From: Pseudoips prasinana
Lineage: Eukaryota > Arthropoda > Insecta > Lepidoptera > Nolidae
NCBI GenBank assembly: GCA_951640165.1
Contig: OX621236.1
Location: 28,078,948-28,142,947 of the forward strand
Length of the DNA: 64,000 bases
Direction of reading: 5' to 3'
This document shows, one piece after another, positions 1 to 15,200 of the stretch. The position numbers and the translations under genes were made by a program. The notes beneath the pieces are model-generated. The model did not search any database. It was not told the DNA's origin and saw nothing but the letters and a program-made list of their open reading frames with translations. How positions within the stretch are numbered: position 1 is the first letter of the stretch; each line of letters starts with the position of its first letter.

Positions 1-140
1 GTTCCTTGAGGCACCACCTAAAACTGATTGGCTATCTATAGTAATAATAGTTCATTTATTTCACGAACCTATTCCATATATTATATTCTTAAATTACTCC
101 TAATGCTAAAATAATCCTTGAGGCATGCGCTCCACATTAC
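1..140 (-). other. Cip4 intron 6, start only
   Basis: Sequence after the GTAATG donor. No exon is seen before the window edge. Confidence 0.7.
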
Positions 141-297
141 CTGTAACTGTTTGAATACATGTGGCAACCTCTGTTCGTAGTGCTGCCGCTGAGCGTCATT
201 TGTTTTGCGTAGTTGATCCATGTACTCCTGTTTCGCATCTTCACACGCTTGACTCCGTAGTTTCATGTTTGCTTTCTGCTTTTCTACCTCCGCTCGA
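141..297 (-). CDS. Cip4: Cip4 coding exon 6 (last in window)
   Basis: Completes Ser (AG+T) and encodes [40 protein letters not shown] and [12 protein letters not shown], ending in phase 0 at CAG|GTAATG. In the family, the next stretch is the last F-BAR helix (usually D-M-D-E-R-R or similar), which must lie to the left of base 1. Confidence 0.95.
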
Positions 298-3200
298 CTG
301 AAACAACCGATAACATTAAAATATTACGTCTCACAGAAATCGGAGATATTTTTGTATCCTTATAAGAACACCCCAGGGTTCCCAGTCGTCGGTTACTTGG
401 GCAAAATCGTGCGGACACCGTAGCATTGAATCCACAAAAGTATTATGATGTAGTTTCTTATTCCAATCCCTCTAAATAAAGTCATGAGATCATGAGTCAC
501 CAGACAGAAGCCAAACTCTTTATTCGAATATGACATTATTGGTTATATTTTATTGTTTCTTAATTAGTAAACTCAAGTTATTGTCTAACATCATTCGATA
601 ATAGAATCGTACCCATTAGCCAAATTAATAAACAAGATTTTTGTCATTTATCAAATTGAAGATGACCACAGCATTGCAATTTATGACATTGACGTTGAAG
701 GAACGTAGATAGTAATATTTAAAACTAAATTATAATACTATAACAATAACAAGCATATAACAATGACGCGTAGTATTGCTTGCCTAAACCCACTTCCGGG
801 ATATTTCAAGTTCTATCTTTTCTCTTTTAGAGATTCATCAAAAACATCCGTTAATCATAATCATTTATTTTACAGTTTACATATCAAATAATAAATTAAA
901 TTTACAAAAATATTCATATTAGTATTACATAATAGAAAATGTATATGACATCTTACAAATAATTTATTGAACATGCCATTTGTAATCCTTTGTATGTGTC
1001 AGTTACATTTGTAGAAAGTCAGTAGCTTCTATTTATTGGCCGTCAAAATTCGTCATAACTATATAACGTTCGTTCAACAAGCCAACGCTTCGTTCGAGAC
1101 TTAAAATGCTCTAATATAAAATATTTCTTAATACCACAGCATTAGTTAGACAGTACGCTTGGCAAGTTATGTTGCGGTTGTACGAAGGATCGATCTACAC
1201 GAATGTTTTCTTTCCAGCCAGTACATTGTATTCATATACAATTCCAACTACGTATGGTTAAGCTATTATATTAACTGAGCATTGAACGTCTGCCAGGCCA
1301 TTGTCTATGAGGTCAAATGTATATTTTCTGGAAGACAGCTAGTTATAGCATGCACGCATTACTACGACATTTGCAAAGCAGTTTAATATTAATGAAACCT
1401 ATTTTCTTTTAATAACAATTAATTGTTGCAATAGTGGGCATAAAAATTCACACTTTGTAAAACTTCATTGTCTACCTTAATAGGTAGACAATGAAGTTTT
1501 ACAAAGTGTGAATTTTTTTTTTAGCAGAATCACATGAACCGTAATCGGTTCATGTGATTCTGCTGACAGACAGACAGACAGACGGACCGACACACGGACA
1601 ATGGGGTTCATTGGCACTCTTCGTTACTTACTTATCGTATCCTCACTTCCTTATCCTAGCGTCTAAGTTATACAAGCCTCAGACTAGGCTTAACTACTGT
1701 TACATAATGGCTAAAACCGGGACCAACAGCTTAACGTGCCCTCCGAAGCACGGAGACGCTCAGAAATTAAACTACTTAGGCGGTCACCCATCTATGAACT
1801 GACCGCGACTAAAATCTATAACTAATGTTTTAAAAAATAGTACACCTTGCTTCAAAATCATTTAAAAGTGCTTTTTGGTAGGGTTTTTAATACATTCGCG
1901 ACCATAAACGTAACTATTCTTATGATACATTTGCCTACTTAATTTATGTACTGGGGAAAATTTGAACGCATTGTTGGAATATTTGGACAACTGTACACAT
2001 TTCCAAAAGTTTTTCTCAACTTCCTTAAATAATCACAATCAAAATTTATATTTAAACAGACACACTTAATACGTGTCAGCTAGTAAATAACAGTTAACAT
2101 TGACATTTCAAGCATTTAAATGTGACTATCGAAGTGTTAAGAATTCCATTTAACGCACTGTTTGATCAAGTGCAAAGTTTGTGGGTCAAGCTAGTATTAT
2201 CAGTTGAGTAGTCTATTAGATAATCACCTCAGATTAAGGTCGGCGTCTGCCTTTTGGAAGGTCTCTAGTGCTCGTTCGGACTCCCTGGCCGCGCGCTCGT
2301 ACGCCCGCCTCGCCCGCTCCAGCGCTCCTATGGATGAGTTCAACACACCCATTTGTTTGGCGCCTTCATTTAAATGTTGCTGCAAATAAATACACTATTC
2401 TTTAAACAAAATCTTAATCATCTTTTTTAGAGTTCCTTGCCTCAAAAGGTAAAACGAAACATTAATAATATCACTCAGTTGTCCGTCACACAATACAAGT
2501 ATTCTTTCCGAAAAATAATAAAGTAGGAATTGGAACATATTTTGTCTAACAATTAGCGAAACAGAATTTACTATCGTAATAGTTCATAAAAGACTGGTCA
2601 GTTAATTACTTTTTTATCGCGAGCTCTCATTTAAAAAAGAAAAATTAGGTGACAGTTATCTTTTCTACCTGTTATTTTTTCCAATAATTCTGATTATTAG
2701 ATAGTGGTAACAGCTCAGTCGGAGATGAATTTTAAAATTATATTTTTTTTATAACAGATAATCTCATAAAATGTCCAATTTCCCCAAGAGACCTAGCAAT
2801 AGGTCTCTTGTGGAAATTCGGTCAGGGAATATCAACGATTGACCGCAGTATTCAATGGTGCAGGTTGGGCGATTCTCTTGTAAGAAGGAGAGACAAAGGC
2901 ACAATAAGATTCACTTCTAGACGGCATAACCGTTTTCAGAAACAATACAAGTTCGTAGAAGATTTGAAGAAGTGGGCCTAGATCCATATGTACCTGCTAA
3001 AGCCCCACAACGTGAAAAACACCATCGTCTACATCGGTAAAACTTTGCATATGAACATATCCTTTGGGTTATGCACTAATGGGAACGGGTAATTTTCTCT
3101 GAGGACCGGAGGGTGCTTTTAAACCAGACCGATAGAGATTCAAAGAAGAACGGTACAATCAGACTATTTTTTGAAAATGCGCCCATATGCCAATTGGGGG

Positions 3201-6200
3201 GCGGTCTACTTATAGTGTGGGGAGAGATACGTTTGGGTGCTCGTACGGAGTAAATGGTGGCCTACAGAGGGAATATAACTGCTGATTGGTATATCCGGGA
3301 TATCTTAAAATAACACGTTGTCCCATTTGCCCCCTATAATGATGAATGCTTTCTTCTCATGCAGGATAATACTCGACCTCAGAGTGTTCACTCAGTCTTA
3401 GCATATCTAAACAGAGTGGGTATAACAGTGCTGCCGTGCCTGACCAGAAATATCTTCGGATACTAATCCTATAGAACATGTTAAAAAGAAGAAAATGGAG
3501 CTTGTGAAAGAGGAGTGGAAGTTTCTCAGGTATTTGCGGGGCGATAATGTGGTACTAACCAGATTATCGTCAGATTAACGTTGTCTGTTTGGAAATAATA
3601 ATACTTCCAATTATTTGTCACCGTCACTTAACCGTATGATTACATCTGAGTGCCGCACGACCGGGCCCGATCCGTATAACTTTATTGAGTGCAAGAGGGA
3701 CAAACCGTACCTGCGATGGCCTAAGTAAAGGAAGTATTCGTGCAAAATCATTGGGTACATTATAAGTTTACAGATTGCACACGTGCGGATTGTAAATGTT
3801 AGTGTAAGTAAATGGATACAGGCAGCGTCCGTATACGAGTACCTATAATGATCTTCTAAACTTGTATATTCAATGTTAGTAAAGATCAAAACCAATGTAT
3901 TGTAATTGTATTAAAATTAAATAAAATTTAAATCTTAAAATACTACAAATGAATTTTATATTTATACTATATTAGTACAAAACCCTAATTATGCAAACCC
4001 CACATGGACTTAGCTGGTGTTATTTTGAAATTTTGATGAGTTAAATTATTCGACGAGATTCGATTTTGAGTTATAAGCTCCGCAGTGCTGTCATGTTTAT
4101 TTTTAGAACTGCTTGTGATTAACTTCGGGTACAATCATATGCCGTCTCAAATAACAACATCTCAGTGAACTTACAGACTGTTAAGAATAAAGTCTTTTAA
4201 ATAAATAACTACGCAGGGTAGTAATAACCAAGGAGCCTAAATCAGACATTTTCGCTACCAACATTTGTTTGTTTCCTCATCACGAGAAAAGTCTTAACAG
4301 AATTCAACCAAATTTTATAACTGTTGTATGTTTTAGCAGAATCGGTTGAATACAACATGAGATACAGCCGCACTGCATAAATTAGAATACAACATATGTT
4401 CGTATTAACGAAAACGTCATCATAATATCTATGCTTGAAATTAAACACGTTCTGTTTAGAGTCTCCGTAAACTAATTTTAACTATCTTTCAATAATATAT
4501 TATTCCCTTAATTAACTAAACACATTAGCGTTGCAAAATATTGATAATTAAGTGATACAAAGTCAACATTTGTCTCTTTGTTATAATATTGACAGTAGAT
4601 GGATTTAAATTAAAATACATTTCCGCATAGATTATTTACTGCCGTTCTATACGGAACTTGGCTCAATCAAGGTGTAAAGGGTGTCACTAACAAATAATAG
4701 TTAATATTTTTATGACAAAGTGATATATAATAAGAAGCAGAAGACGTTGCGTGAAGTAAGAAGTACAACTAAACTACTTTTTAGAGCTGGTCTTCATCGA
4801 AAACTTAAAAAAAAAACCGTACAATTTCCTTGCAAATCCAAAGATCTATCCGGTCTTAAGAAAATTAATTTGAGACCACCCCCCAAAGAAGTTTATTAAC
4901 GCCAGAGCAATCAGTGTACATACATACACGAAAAAACCCGTTTTTGAAGACTTTGCTTTCCGTGTATCTTTATTATGATGCAAAATCAGTACAGTAATTG
5001 AACAACTACGCAAATAAGCACACAGAACAAAATATTCCTTTTAGTTATTTACCAATGTCCTTATCGCAGTTTCAGTACATACGATACAAATATTTTCCTT
5101 ATTAATCACTTTATTTATATTACAGGCACGTTGTACAAAGGAATTTATCGAACAGGCACCTGTTATTGTTAAAATCGATATGTAATTAATTTTGAACGGA
5201 TATTGCACGTCTTATCAAAAATTAAATACATATAAAACCTAGAAAAGGAAGGTTTGGGAGACTTGATACAATATGAAACTAAAAAAGCCACCATGGAGGG
5301 AAAAGTGTAGGGAAGAAATTATAGCAGTCGAATGATTACTCACATAGACTAAATCAAAGAGGAACACACACATAGACTAAATCAAAGAGGATCACTCACA
5401 TAGACTAAATCGAAGAGATAATGGAAGTAGGATCGTAGCTAGAAGATAAAGCGCTCGCCGAAGACGGGGAACAATTGAGAAAGCTCGACCGGTAAGAGTA
5501 AAAAGGTTTGTCCTTTTTACTCTTACCGGCCAAAACATATTTCAGGTAATTAAGTAGGTATATCTGCCAAAGTTGTTGTTATTCTTATTAGATTGCTAGA
5601 CTTATTGTAACAGTATAGTAAAGTATACATAATAAAAAGAAATCTAACAAAACATTTTTAAATCATGTGTAAATCGCAACATTGAAAATGAAAATGAAAA
5701 AATGAAAAATCGTTTATTGCCAGAAATTTTTACATTATTGGTTATGCCCTAGATCCTACACTAGGATTCCCTGTGTTGTAGGACCTAGGCTCTCGATCCG
5801 TTCACAAAAACTTAATTCTAGAACTTAAAACCTAAACTAGAACAATCAACATAATTTGAGTATATGTGTGTGTATGGTGTGTGCGTGTGTGTGTGGAGTG
5901 TGTGTGCGGTGTGGTGTGTGTGCTGTTGAGTGTATGTCTGTGTGTGTGTGTGTGTTTGTGTGCGTGTCTGCATTACTTACTCTAGAATTTTGATAAATTC
6001 TTCGGTTTGGTTATAATTCAGCGTAAGGAGCCAGTGAGTCACTAATTTTTTGCATTTATTTTTTGTTTCTTTTATGATATTGTGTAGGTTGTTTATTTTC
6101 CCATATATGTATGGTCCCATAAAACCAGAAGATTTTCTACCTATAGATTTATAACACCTAATTCTGTCCCATCTTACTTTCCGATGAGAGTGACTTTGAG

Positions 6201-9200
6201 TGCAGTGGTTTAGCGAGGTTTTATGGAACCGAAGAATAATACTTAGTATGTATAGTTGTCTAACTCTGAGCACCGATACATCAGAGTAAAGTTGGTCAGT
6301 GGGGTATCGGAATGGTCGCCTGTATGCCACTTTTAGCAAAGCACGTTGCGCCCTTTCCACATTCATGAGATAAGTTTTCCCAGATATGCCCCACGATGGA
6401 ATACAATATTGGACAACAGACTGACACAGGGAGAAGTACACCATTTTTACAGTTGAATCATCAGCGGTCTTGCCAAGTCTCTTAAAGATGAATAACAGCT
6501 TCCTTATTTTACTGCTCAGGTAATTCAGATGTCTCAACCAGTTCAGTCTGTTGTCCAAATGAATACCAAGGTATTTAAGGCAATCTGTCTGTTCAAGATG
6601 TGGACAGGTGCAGGAGCTGTTGTTACTATTGCACGAATGTAGCCGGAGGTTAATGTTAGCTCTTGGGGCAGAGCGTTTCGACACTGCAAAATTAACTACT
6701 TTAGATTTTTTAATATTTAATGTTAGCAGATTGTGTTGGAGCCAGTTTGCCACTACCTGAAGCCCAGTTTCTGCGCAGGTTTGTACTTCTTCCCAGGTTT
6801 TACCACTAAAGACTATGGCGGTGTCATCGGCGTATGTAAATATTTTTGCCTGGGGGAGTGTAGTCGAACAAAGCCCGTTTATGTAGATTATGAACAAAGT
6901 AGGCCCCAACACGCTTCCTTGAGGCACGCCAAAGTTAATCGTAGTCCGATCACTGTATTGGCCATCCAAAACCACTCTTTGCGTTCTATCACTGAGGTAA
7001 GAACTGAACCATTCCAGAGCAATGCCTCGGATTCCCAGGAACGAGAGTTTCCTTAATAAGATTTTCCTGGATATAGTGTCGAAGGCTTTTTCTAGGTCCA
7101 GGAAGATGCCAGTACATGCGCGCCTCTGGTCTAGGTTATGTGTAATATAATCAACTAAGTTTGTGACTGCATCTTCCGTGGATCTACCAAACCGAAAGCC
7201 ATACTGATTGTCTGACAGTAAGTTTTTTTTTTTCAAGATAATTTATAAGTCTTTTATTAACAATTTTCTCAAGAATTTTGGATTGATGAACATTGCTGAG
7301 GCAATTTTGTGTTCATGTTTATCGTGGTCTAAAATTCCTTGTTGGTCAGGATTTTTAGAACAACTTGGTTAATTGATATTAAAACTTTTATTATATTGTT
7401 ACCCACTTCGTAATTGATATCAATTAATTCAAAAGCACATGTAATTACAACCTTAGTATGGGTGTTATTTCTTATCCCTTACCTTTCTTTCTTCTCGCAA
7501 CTCTTTGGCGAGTAGATGCAACTCTCTAACAACATTTGACTGTAAATTTTCTGCGACGACTTCCCTTTGACCCGCGAAATCATTCAATTCTTGAAGTAAT
7601 TGTTTAAATGACTTGCATGGTGTGTATCTGGAAAAAGAAACAGTGACTATTCAAATGGTATGTGGCAAAGCAGTTTCAATTATATTTAATGTTTCTTTTG
7701 TAAACACTAAAATGTGTATTTTTTACTTACTGGTACTCATCTTCTTCTTTTCTTTTTGGTTGATAATTTTTTACAAGCCTCCTGAAAGAACGACAAATAT
7801 GTTTAAACAGATAATATTATACAGCATATGATGATAAAGATATCCTTCTGTGGTTATATTTAAGAAATTATTATGATTGCCATAAAATATTAATATATGA
7901 ATGAACATCTCAGACATGTATCAAAGAACCGCCAACCACTTTCTCAATTTCTAAGTTTATGTCGTTAATAACATATAATTATGGCCATCATAACACCACG
8001 TTGGTGTTTATTTCTTGACGGCTTCAGATAGATAAACCTGTATAATAATGTAACTATGACTATTCACCTGAGTTTTCCTGCATATTCTAATTCTATAGCG
8101 CACCTTTCCTTTACAAAGTTTCCATATTTATCTAAAAAATCGATTCCTTTATGTGTGTGGGCGGCTAAGTTATCATACTGATCCTGAAACAAAGAGAAAT
8201 AATTGTTATTGGATATTATAATATTTGTTACTTATTAATTGGTATTTAGTCGCTGTATAAGCTTATCATAGATTACTCATAGCTTAGGTATCTTGAAATA
8301 TTAATTAATTTTAAACAATGCAACGCATAATGGTTTTAATCATTATACGAGTCAGAGGAAACGGGTGTAGATAGGAGGTCACTCCAGCGGGAAACTGACG
8401 AGTAATACATTGATAACTGCTTGTGTTCGTCATAAACTTTAGTACCAATTTGGGTGGTCAAAAATGTATTTGGATATAAATGAATTAGCCAATTTCACGA
8501 TATATTTTTGTTAAAGGTCCCCCTGTTCTCACAGAGGGATAAGAGAGGTACAGGAATATAGCGATTGCGTGTTGCGATCTGCACGCGAGTGCACTTCTCA
8601 CCGCCCTTGACTGGCGGACGAGTGCATACAGTGCAACGACACCCATTTTAAACACCTTCAATTTAAATCTCATTGCCCAACTCATCAATATTACATTACA
8701 CTTAGTGTTACAACATTTTATTAGCTCTACAAAAATATTGACGTTCACATAACGGACGTGATAATATTTGGCGTCTAATAGCATTAATTAAATGCGTGTC
8801 GACATGCGACACTAGTCGACTGCAATGAGCGTTTTGTATCCACGCGTACTATCTAATAATGTGAATAGAATATTTTTAGCCATGACACTGCCTCGCAAAC
8901 ATTCATATTAAAAAAAGTTCTAATAAAACACTAATGTAGAGTGGAGACAGCTAAATATCTCCATTTCGTACGGAGAGAGTAAATTGTTGGTATAGTATAG
9001 TAGATGGATGAATGTAGTTAAAGTAGGACAATAATAAAGAAATAGACAAGGAAGAACGTGTTGTACGTTTCAATAAGGTATTATTAACCTTAATAGATAT
9101 AAATTAATGTGTCGCGGCCTGCAACAAAACTAATGACAAATATTTTGAATGAGACGTAATCTTCTTAGAATAAGAATTAATTTATAATCTCGGTACGGTG

Positions 9201-12200
9201 GATGACCAGCTGTTCTAAACGGCATCATTTGGTTCATACCTTTGTTTCTTGACGAGGATTGTAAGAGATAGAAGCTGAACAAAGAGATAACTTTCCACGA
9301 TACACAGACCTACTAAAGAAGGTACCGTTGTATTTAAAAAACCTGTCATTCGCATAAGATATTGTATAAAATTAAACTTCAAGTTCTGAATAGTTTATCA
9401 TTTGCAATAAATTAGTAATTACTTGCTAGTTTAAAAAGATAATTATCTTATCTTGAACTTGCACTTGTGCTACTTGTCACTGATTGAATATTATTGTACC
9501 TAATGTCAGTAACAATTATCAATTGGTATCAATGACAAATAGTTATTATTAGCAAAATCTTTACAGTTAGTAATTGAGCGTCGTATATTAGATGAGGCTA
9601 AAAAATACAATAGGTGATGTGGTGTATAGTGGCGACCGGCCACAGTTGACAGCAGGGTTATTTACTCTAAACTAGCACGCGACTCCATTGGTTCTACAGA
9701 ACCGTTGCCGCTAAGTACAAATGCAGCGGAAAGCGTTCCAGTTTAGAGAAGAATTATAGTTGATCATTTACTCTAATGGTGGAGCAGCATTAAGAGGTCT
9801 CTTATTTGGCGTGGGAGGACTTGACATGTGACTGATCCTGATACGTTATATTCATTACACAGTTAAAGCAAAATCTAAATCAATTACTCTGAAGCTTATT
9901 AGTGACTGGATCTGGGCTCATTTACTTAATTAGTGAAATACGCGTCAAGTGTCGGTCTGGGTTTAGCTCAAGATTGATGCAAAGAGAATGCAAGGATTAA
10001 AATTAATACGAAAGGCAAGAAAATACCGTCATCCAATATAAACGAATATTTTAAAAAAATATGTCATAGAATAATCTTGCTAATTTATAATGTGACAAAC
10101 TTTTAAGTGGCTCTCTACTAAGATCTACTTATGCCTATACTACTTTAGATGTGAAATCTAGGCCTAGCCATGTAACAACTTGCAAATAATTACGTACAGC
10201 AATCTCTCAGAAGTGATCCCTCATGATGAATGTGGTTTGTGGGCGGCGCTTCGTTAAGGAATGCGCACACGCAATGTTCAAACCATGTTCGCCATCAGTA
10301 TGCGAGACACACACCATGCGGTTACCGACACGTGTACTCACGGGCTACCTTGGCTAATTACCATGATTCAAATTCATATTTGACAAATGATACGTGACTA
10401 TTGAGCATGATGACGTAGTTAAGGCTTTTACGCTTGAATGATCAAAGCTTTCTAGAGTAACAGGTATTTATATTATTTAATTAGAATGCCTTTTAAAACT
10501 TTCCCACGCTGCCACTCATCAGAAGTGTATCCTTTTATAAATTTAACAGCTGATAGATCTATAATAAGAATTATGAAAACCAGTATTTCTATATCTCCAT
10601 ACTTATGGAAACATTTGAACACACATTAACTTCATATATCTTTTATCTCATAAACTCGACTGCAAACTGACATTTGAAAATAGAACACGTAAACAATATA
10701 TCTCAATGTATGCAGTGTCTTATGTTTTTATAAGTAAGGGGTTTGAAGTTGTTTAAAGTTTCCTTTACACAAAATAAGTCGATGAAGACATTTGTCCGTC
10801 TTAACATAAGGAGATTTAGCGGTCCGGTATCAATGCTGAATAGGCATATTGTAAGTATCTATCATAAAACAACGTTGGTTTAGTATTGCACCTCTGAAGG
10901 CTAGAATCCTCACTTATCATTAGAGAACAAAGGGTCTTCTGGCATAAGTTGGAACTATTTAATGCAACCATATGCAAAGCGTTTGCAAGCATAATGAAAC
11001 TATGAACATGCGACGCACTTGCTTCCAGCAAGGCAGACGAGAATTCTGAAAACGATATATTCAATACCAGAAGAATAAAGGCCCTTCCTGCTCCGAAATA
11101 TCACAAAATAGTTGCTAATGAGATGACAGAATTAGGGAATAGACTGATGATGATATAAAATGTGCCATAGAATCGAAGTGCCCTCAGACAATAAGATAAG
11201 AAGTTTAATATAATAATTAAGTACAGTTGGTGGAATAACTTTGGCTTTCAAAGTGTCTTTATTAAGTAGGCAGTAAGGGCGGTTTTCATAGTGTCATCAA
11301 ACACGATGATGCGACATCAACGGTGCCTGTACGTAATTGTAATTCGCGTGTCATATTTGGCAATGGAGTCGGGTGTGTCAGTGAACTGTATACAACCATA
11401 ACTAAGACGACCGGCAGTCGCCAATAGTCGGTAATTGGCATATCACCGTCGCTCTATGCGGTACGTAAATATTGTCATACTGTAAACTTACGACGAAACT
11501 TAATGAAAAAAATCAATATTCTGACCCGGAAACGAAGTTACTCCACCTCACAATTTGGAAATCCAGGCTAACAGGGTTCTGTCAAAAATTTTAGAGAGTC
11601 GATGTCTATTCATCAATTTCATTGATGCCTACGAGTACATTGTAAAACCGGCTGTATCAATTTCTCTCAGATTATTCATTTAATTGCCTACTACAGCCAA
11701 TCGAAAATAATCAAATATCTTGTTAGTGTCAATCGTTATATTGTTAACGATATAATAACAACGAGTATGGCGAATGACCTTGCGTTCTAGGTATCTGAAC
11801 GTCTCACCTGAATGCCAATGTCACACACACAGCGACAAGTGTATCGTATAACAGGAATGATTTACGAGATTTTATCTTATATCTTACACACACACTTGAA
11901 CAGAAGAACTACAGAATTATTTCTATAGTGCTCCTGGGAAAACATCGTTTATGGTGGGCAATCTGATGGATAGCTAGTCAATTAGCCAGGGAACTTTTAG
12001 GACATAGGTAGGTACACTCTGAATATCGAATGGGACGGCTCTAGATATTTGGCGCAGAACCGACGACTTTTCGTGCTCTCCGAATCACAAGGGAACACTA
12101 ACTACTACCTGACTCAGGATGGTACTACTATTAAAAATATTCCCAATAACAGTTTTGCCGACCTACACTTGACCACGTGAACGCGACGAAACGAACTACG

Positions 12201-15200
12201 CAGTCCATAGATCCATTTATGCAGAGAATGATTGCAAATAACCTTTCTCATGCATTTTGCATAATGTATACGTCCGTTAGTACCTATTGCTGAACACATC
12301 AGCGTTGTTTATTGGAACTTTGTCCGGCGGAGTCATACCGGAACACGGTCTGGTGGTTGAAGCCGATTTGTTTGATCGCCTTGTCGTTTGCCGATGAGTC
12401 AGTGAAGAGGAACGCCCTGGCCCCGTCCTTTACTGATTAGCACAAATTACTCATTGTTTGTTAATCAGACAATAATACCTGCTAAATATATTAGATTACG
12501 TGAGAATATAATATCATGAATTAAGGCGTACATTGTTTAAAAAATAATTTAAAGTCACACTGGTCAAGTGTGAAACAAATCTTAACGGCCGATTTTACAA
12601 CTAAAATGACTGGTGAATCATTATCTACATGATCTTCCTTATAGAGGTAGTTCAAATCTAACATTATCTACATGATCTTCCTTATAGACAAAATCGAATT
12701 CAAAGATTTTAGATATTATGACTGGTAGTACCTACCCTCTTAATCTCCACAAATTTTTTATCTAAAAGTTATCTATTAGCCGATCTAGCTGTTATTAATT
12801 ATATGAAAAGAAAATACTCACTCATATAACAATCATTAAATAATAACTTTATCGCAGTGATACTGACTTACAACAAAGCTTCTTTTATTAATAACAATGT
12901 TTTTATTTTTTAATCCAGTCGTGTAATATATGCAATATGAAAGCATTATATGTACAGTTATTCTACTATATAAGTTATGTAAGAACCGGAAACTCTTCGC
13001 AAGAAGTCGGCAAAAACCATACGGCCTACATGATGGTACGCGGATACCGTAGGCTAAGGCGCTTGCGACACAAATGGTATCTTTCAGGCGTTGTGAATCT
13101 TTCCTCTTCCCCAATAAGCTACTTGGCGACCGTCCTAATAGGTATCAGTAATGTCGTATACCACAAAATTTGCATGACAATGCTGCTACCTGAAGAACAT
13201 TCTCTAAGGTACATGGACTTCCTCAACATATACTAGACATATTGCAAAATCTCATTGGTCAACCAAAGTAAAATTAAAAACACGCTTGTAAATAGTCTTT
13301 CTTTATATATGTATTTCTTTAAACTACTTTAAACAGCAGAATTTTAATCTTTAAATGTAATACACAGCCAGCGCTGACCTTAAAAGAAAACTAGGTAATT
13401 GGAATACGTAATTGATTGAGATGGAATGCAAATTATTTTCAAACTAAAATATAACGGGCCATTTGGGCGAAATTATGCGAAACTAAAGCGAATAGAGCTT
13501 AGTGTATAAATTATTGTGCGTTAGCGCAGGTACCTAACAAGCACGTTCATTAAAATACACATGAATAAAGAAACAATTAAAAGATTTAAGATAAAAATCG
13601 CTAAACGAGAAGATATTTATTTGCGGCAAGTAAACTTTAAGGTGCATGTTTTAAATAAACAATTAACTTTCTAAAGATACACAAACTCTCTCAACATGGG
13701 GGTCATATTACATCGACGTGATCCCTACAATACAAGGGTCCCAATTTGACTACAGCGGCGACGTTAACAGTCCCAAAAAAATAAACCCGTAAGTTCTTTA
13801 CTAAGATTAAATCAAATAAAAAATATATATACTGGGTTAAATTCAATTAGAGAATCTTAAAAAATTTGCTTAATCCGTTAATTCCAAAATTTTCAAGTAA
13901 TTAATTATTATAAACGAAAAACATTTCAGTAATTTAATTACTACACACTTATAACTTGGAATAGTTTGTATGTTTAACATGTACAGACCATTCAAATATA
14001 TCCTCACCTTCGCAATACTGTGGGTAAACGTTTTGACATTAATAGTGTCGATTTAAATATGGACTTCACATATTGAAAATAAATTAGGAAATGAAATAAC
14101 ACATCATTAAAATTATTAATTAGGTTGCTATTTGCATCTGGTTTACCTTCTATGATATAAGTATTTGTTATTTAATTTAAACATATTGCCGTGAACGGTC
14201 AATCACTCACTAAACTAAACAAAACTAAAAAGAAACTAAAGTAAACCCGAAATCTGGAAAACTTGAGTTATGAATTCTAGCTTTAGATCATATGAAAGCC
14301 CTGTTTTAGAACTTTTAGCAACTACATGCGTGAAATCACGTATCGATGTTAACAATGTGAAAATAAATAGTTAATGGCATAATCCTACTAATAATATAAA
14401 TGCGCAAGTTTGTGTGTATATCTGTTACCCTTTCACGCTGAAACTACGGAACGGATTTCGATGAAACTTTGTAGTAATACAGCGTGTATATCCGAATAAC
14501 ACTTTGGTTATAAATCATTAATTTAATGCGGGTGAAGCCGCGGGGCACAGATAGTAATAAATAAATCTCTTGGGACACCTAGCTAGAGAAGAGTCGAAGC
14601 CGTGGATACATTTTAAGTCACCATAGCCTGGTTAGTGCTCCTGCCTACGAAGCTGGTGGTCCTGGGTTCTAATCCCGGTAAGTGCAAATATTTGTGTGAT
14701 AAGCACGAATATTTGTTTCTGAGTCATGGATGTTTTCTATGTATATAAGTATTTACTAATCTATGTAAGTATGTATATCGTCGCCTGGTACCCATAGTAC
14801 AAGCTTTGCTTAGTTTGGGGCTAGGATGATCTGTGTGACATTGTCCCCAGATATTAATATTAAAGAAAAAAAAAAAAAAAAAAGTTAAGACTGGTTTTCA
14901 TATATCAAGTATGTCGAACGACATGACGTTACTTGTACATAATGCCTTATTAACATATTGGGTTAATATGATCAGTTTAGGTAATTAGAAACACACTATA
15001 ATTTTATAAACGAACCCAGGAAGTTAATATAACATTAAGGCGCTGAATGCAGCCAATATTATGATATTCCACATATTTTATTCACTGTTATTCAGTTTAC
15101 TTCTCATAAAAATATAAACATATATTATTCAATATATTTATCGCTACGAAATGTAAGTAGTTACATTAAAAACGAAATCGCCAAACTCGGCAACTGTTTG

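Larger units (their letters stand above)
298..2227 (-). other. Cip4 intron 5
   Basis: 1,930 bp, AT-rich. It contains the twin palindromes at 1442-1565, a GACA microsatellite at about 1563-1583, and a 5S-like SINE copy at about 1624-1808. Nothing recognisable in 298-1440. Confidence 0.8.
5684..7290 (-). mobile_element. 5'-truncated non-LTR retrotransposon
   Basis: Contains the reverse transcriptase remnant (5977-7236), an unusual GT-rich 3' region, and a 3' end of repeated 'gaaaat' units (5684-5709, plus-strand reading). The upstream edge is placed near 7290, where similarity to RT-type protein ([15 protein letters not shown]) fades. It lies in intron 4 in the same orientation as Cip4. 5' truncation is the usual result of target-primed reverse transcription. 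Confidence 0.85.
2380..7482 (-). other. Cip4 intron 4
   Basis: 5,103 bp. Holds the Tc1-like relic, a triplicated 30-mer, an 18 bp hairpin, and the truncated LINE. The rest (2380-2780, 3550-5330, 7290-7480) is AT-rich with nothing recognised. Confidence 0.8.
8184..14380. other. Intron tract without recognised gene
   Basis: AT-rich sequence. The only notable items are a 27-base direct repeat (12619-12645 and 12662-12688) and a short dispersed repeat near 11250-11320 shared with 54805-54860 and 29375-29410. The frames at 12836-13236, open on both strands, show no protein family features. Confidence 0.6.

Noticed and set aside
2204..2389. Plus-strand frame of 61 codons
   Set aside because: It is the reverse of Cip4 exon 5.
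6733..7056. 107-codon plus-strand frame
   Set aside because: Lies antisense inside the reverse transcriptase; shadow of that frame.
12836..13236. Open frames on both strands
   Set aside because: No recognisable motif, no matching splice sites; chance openness is likely.
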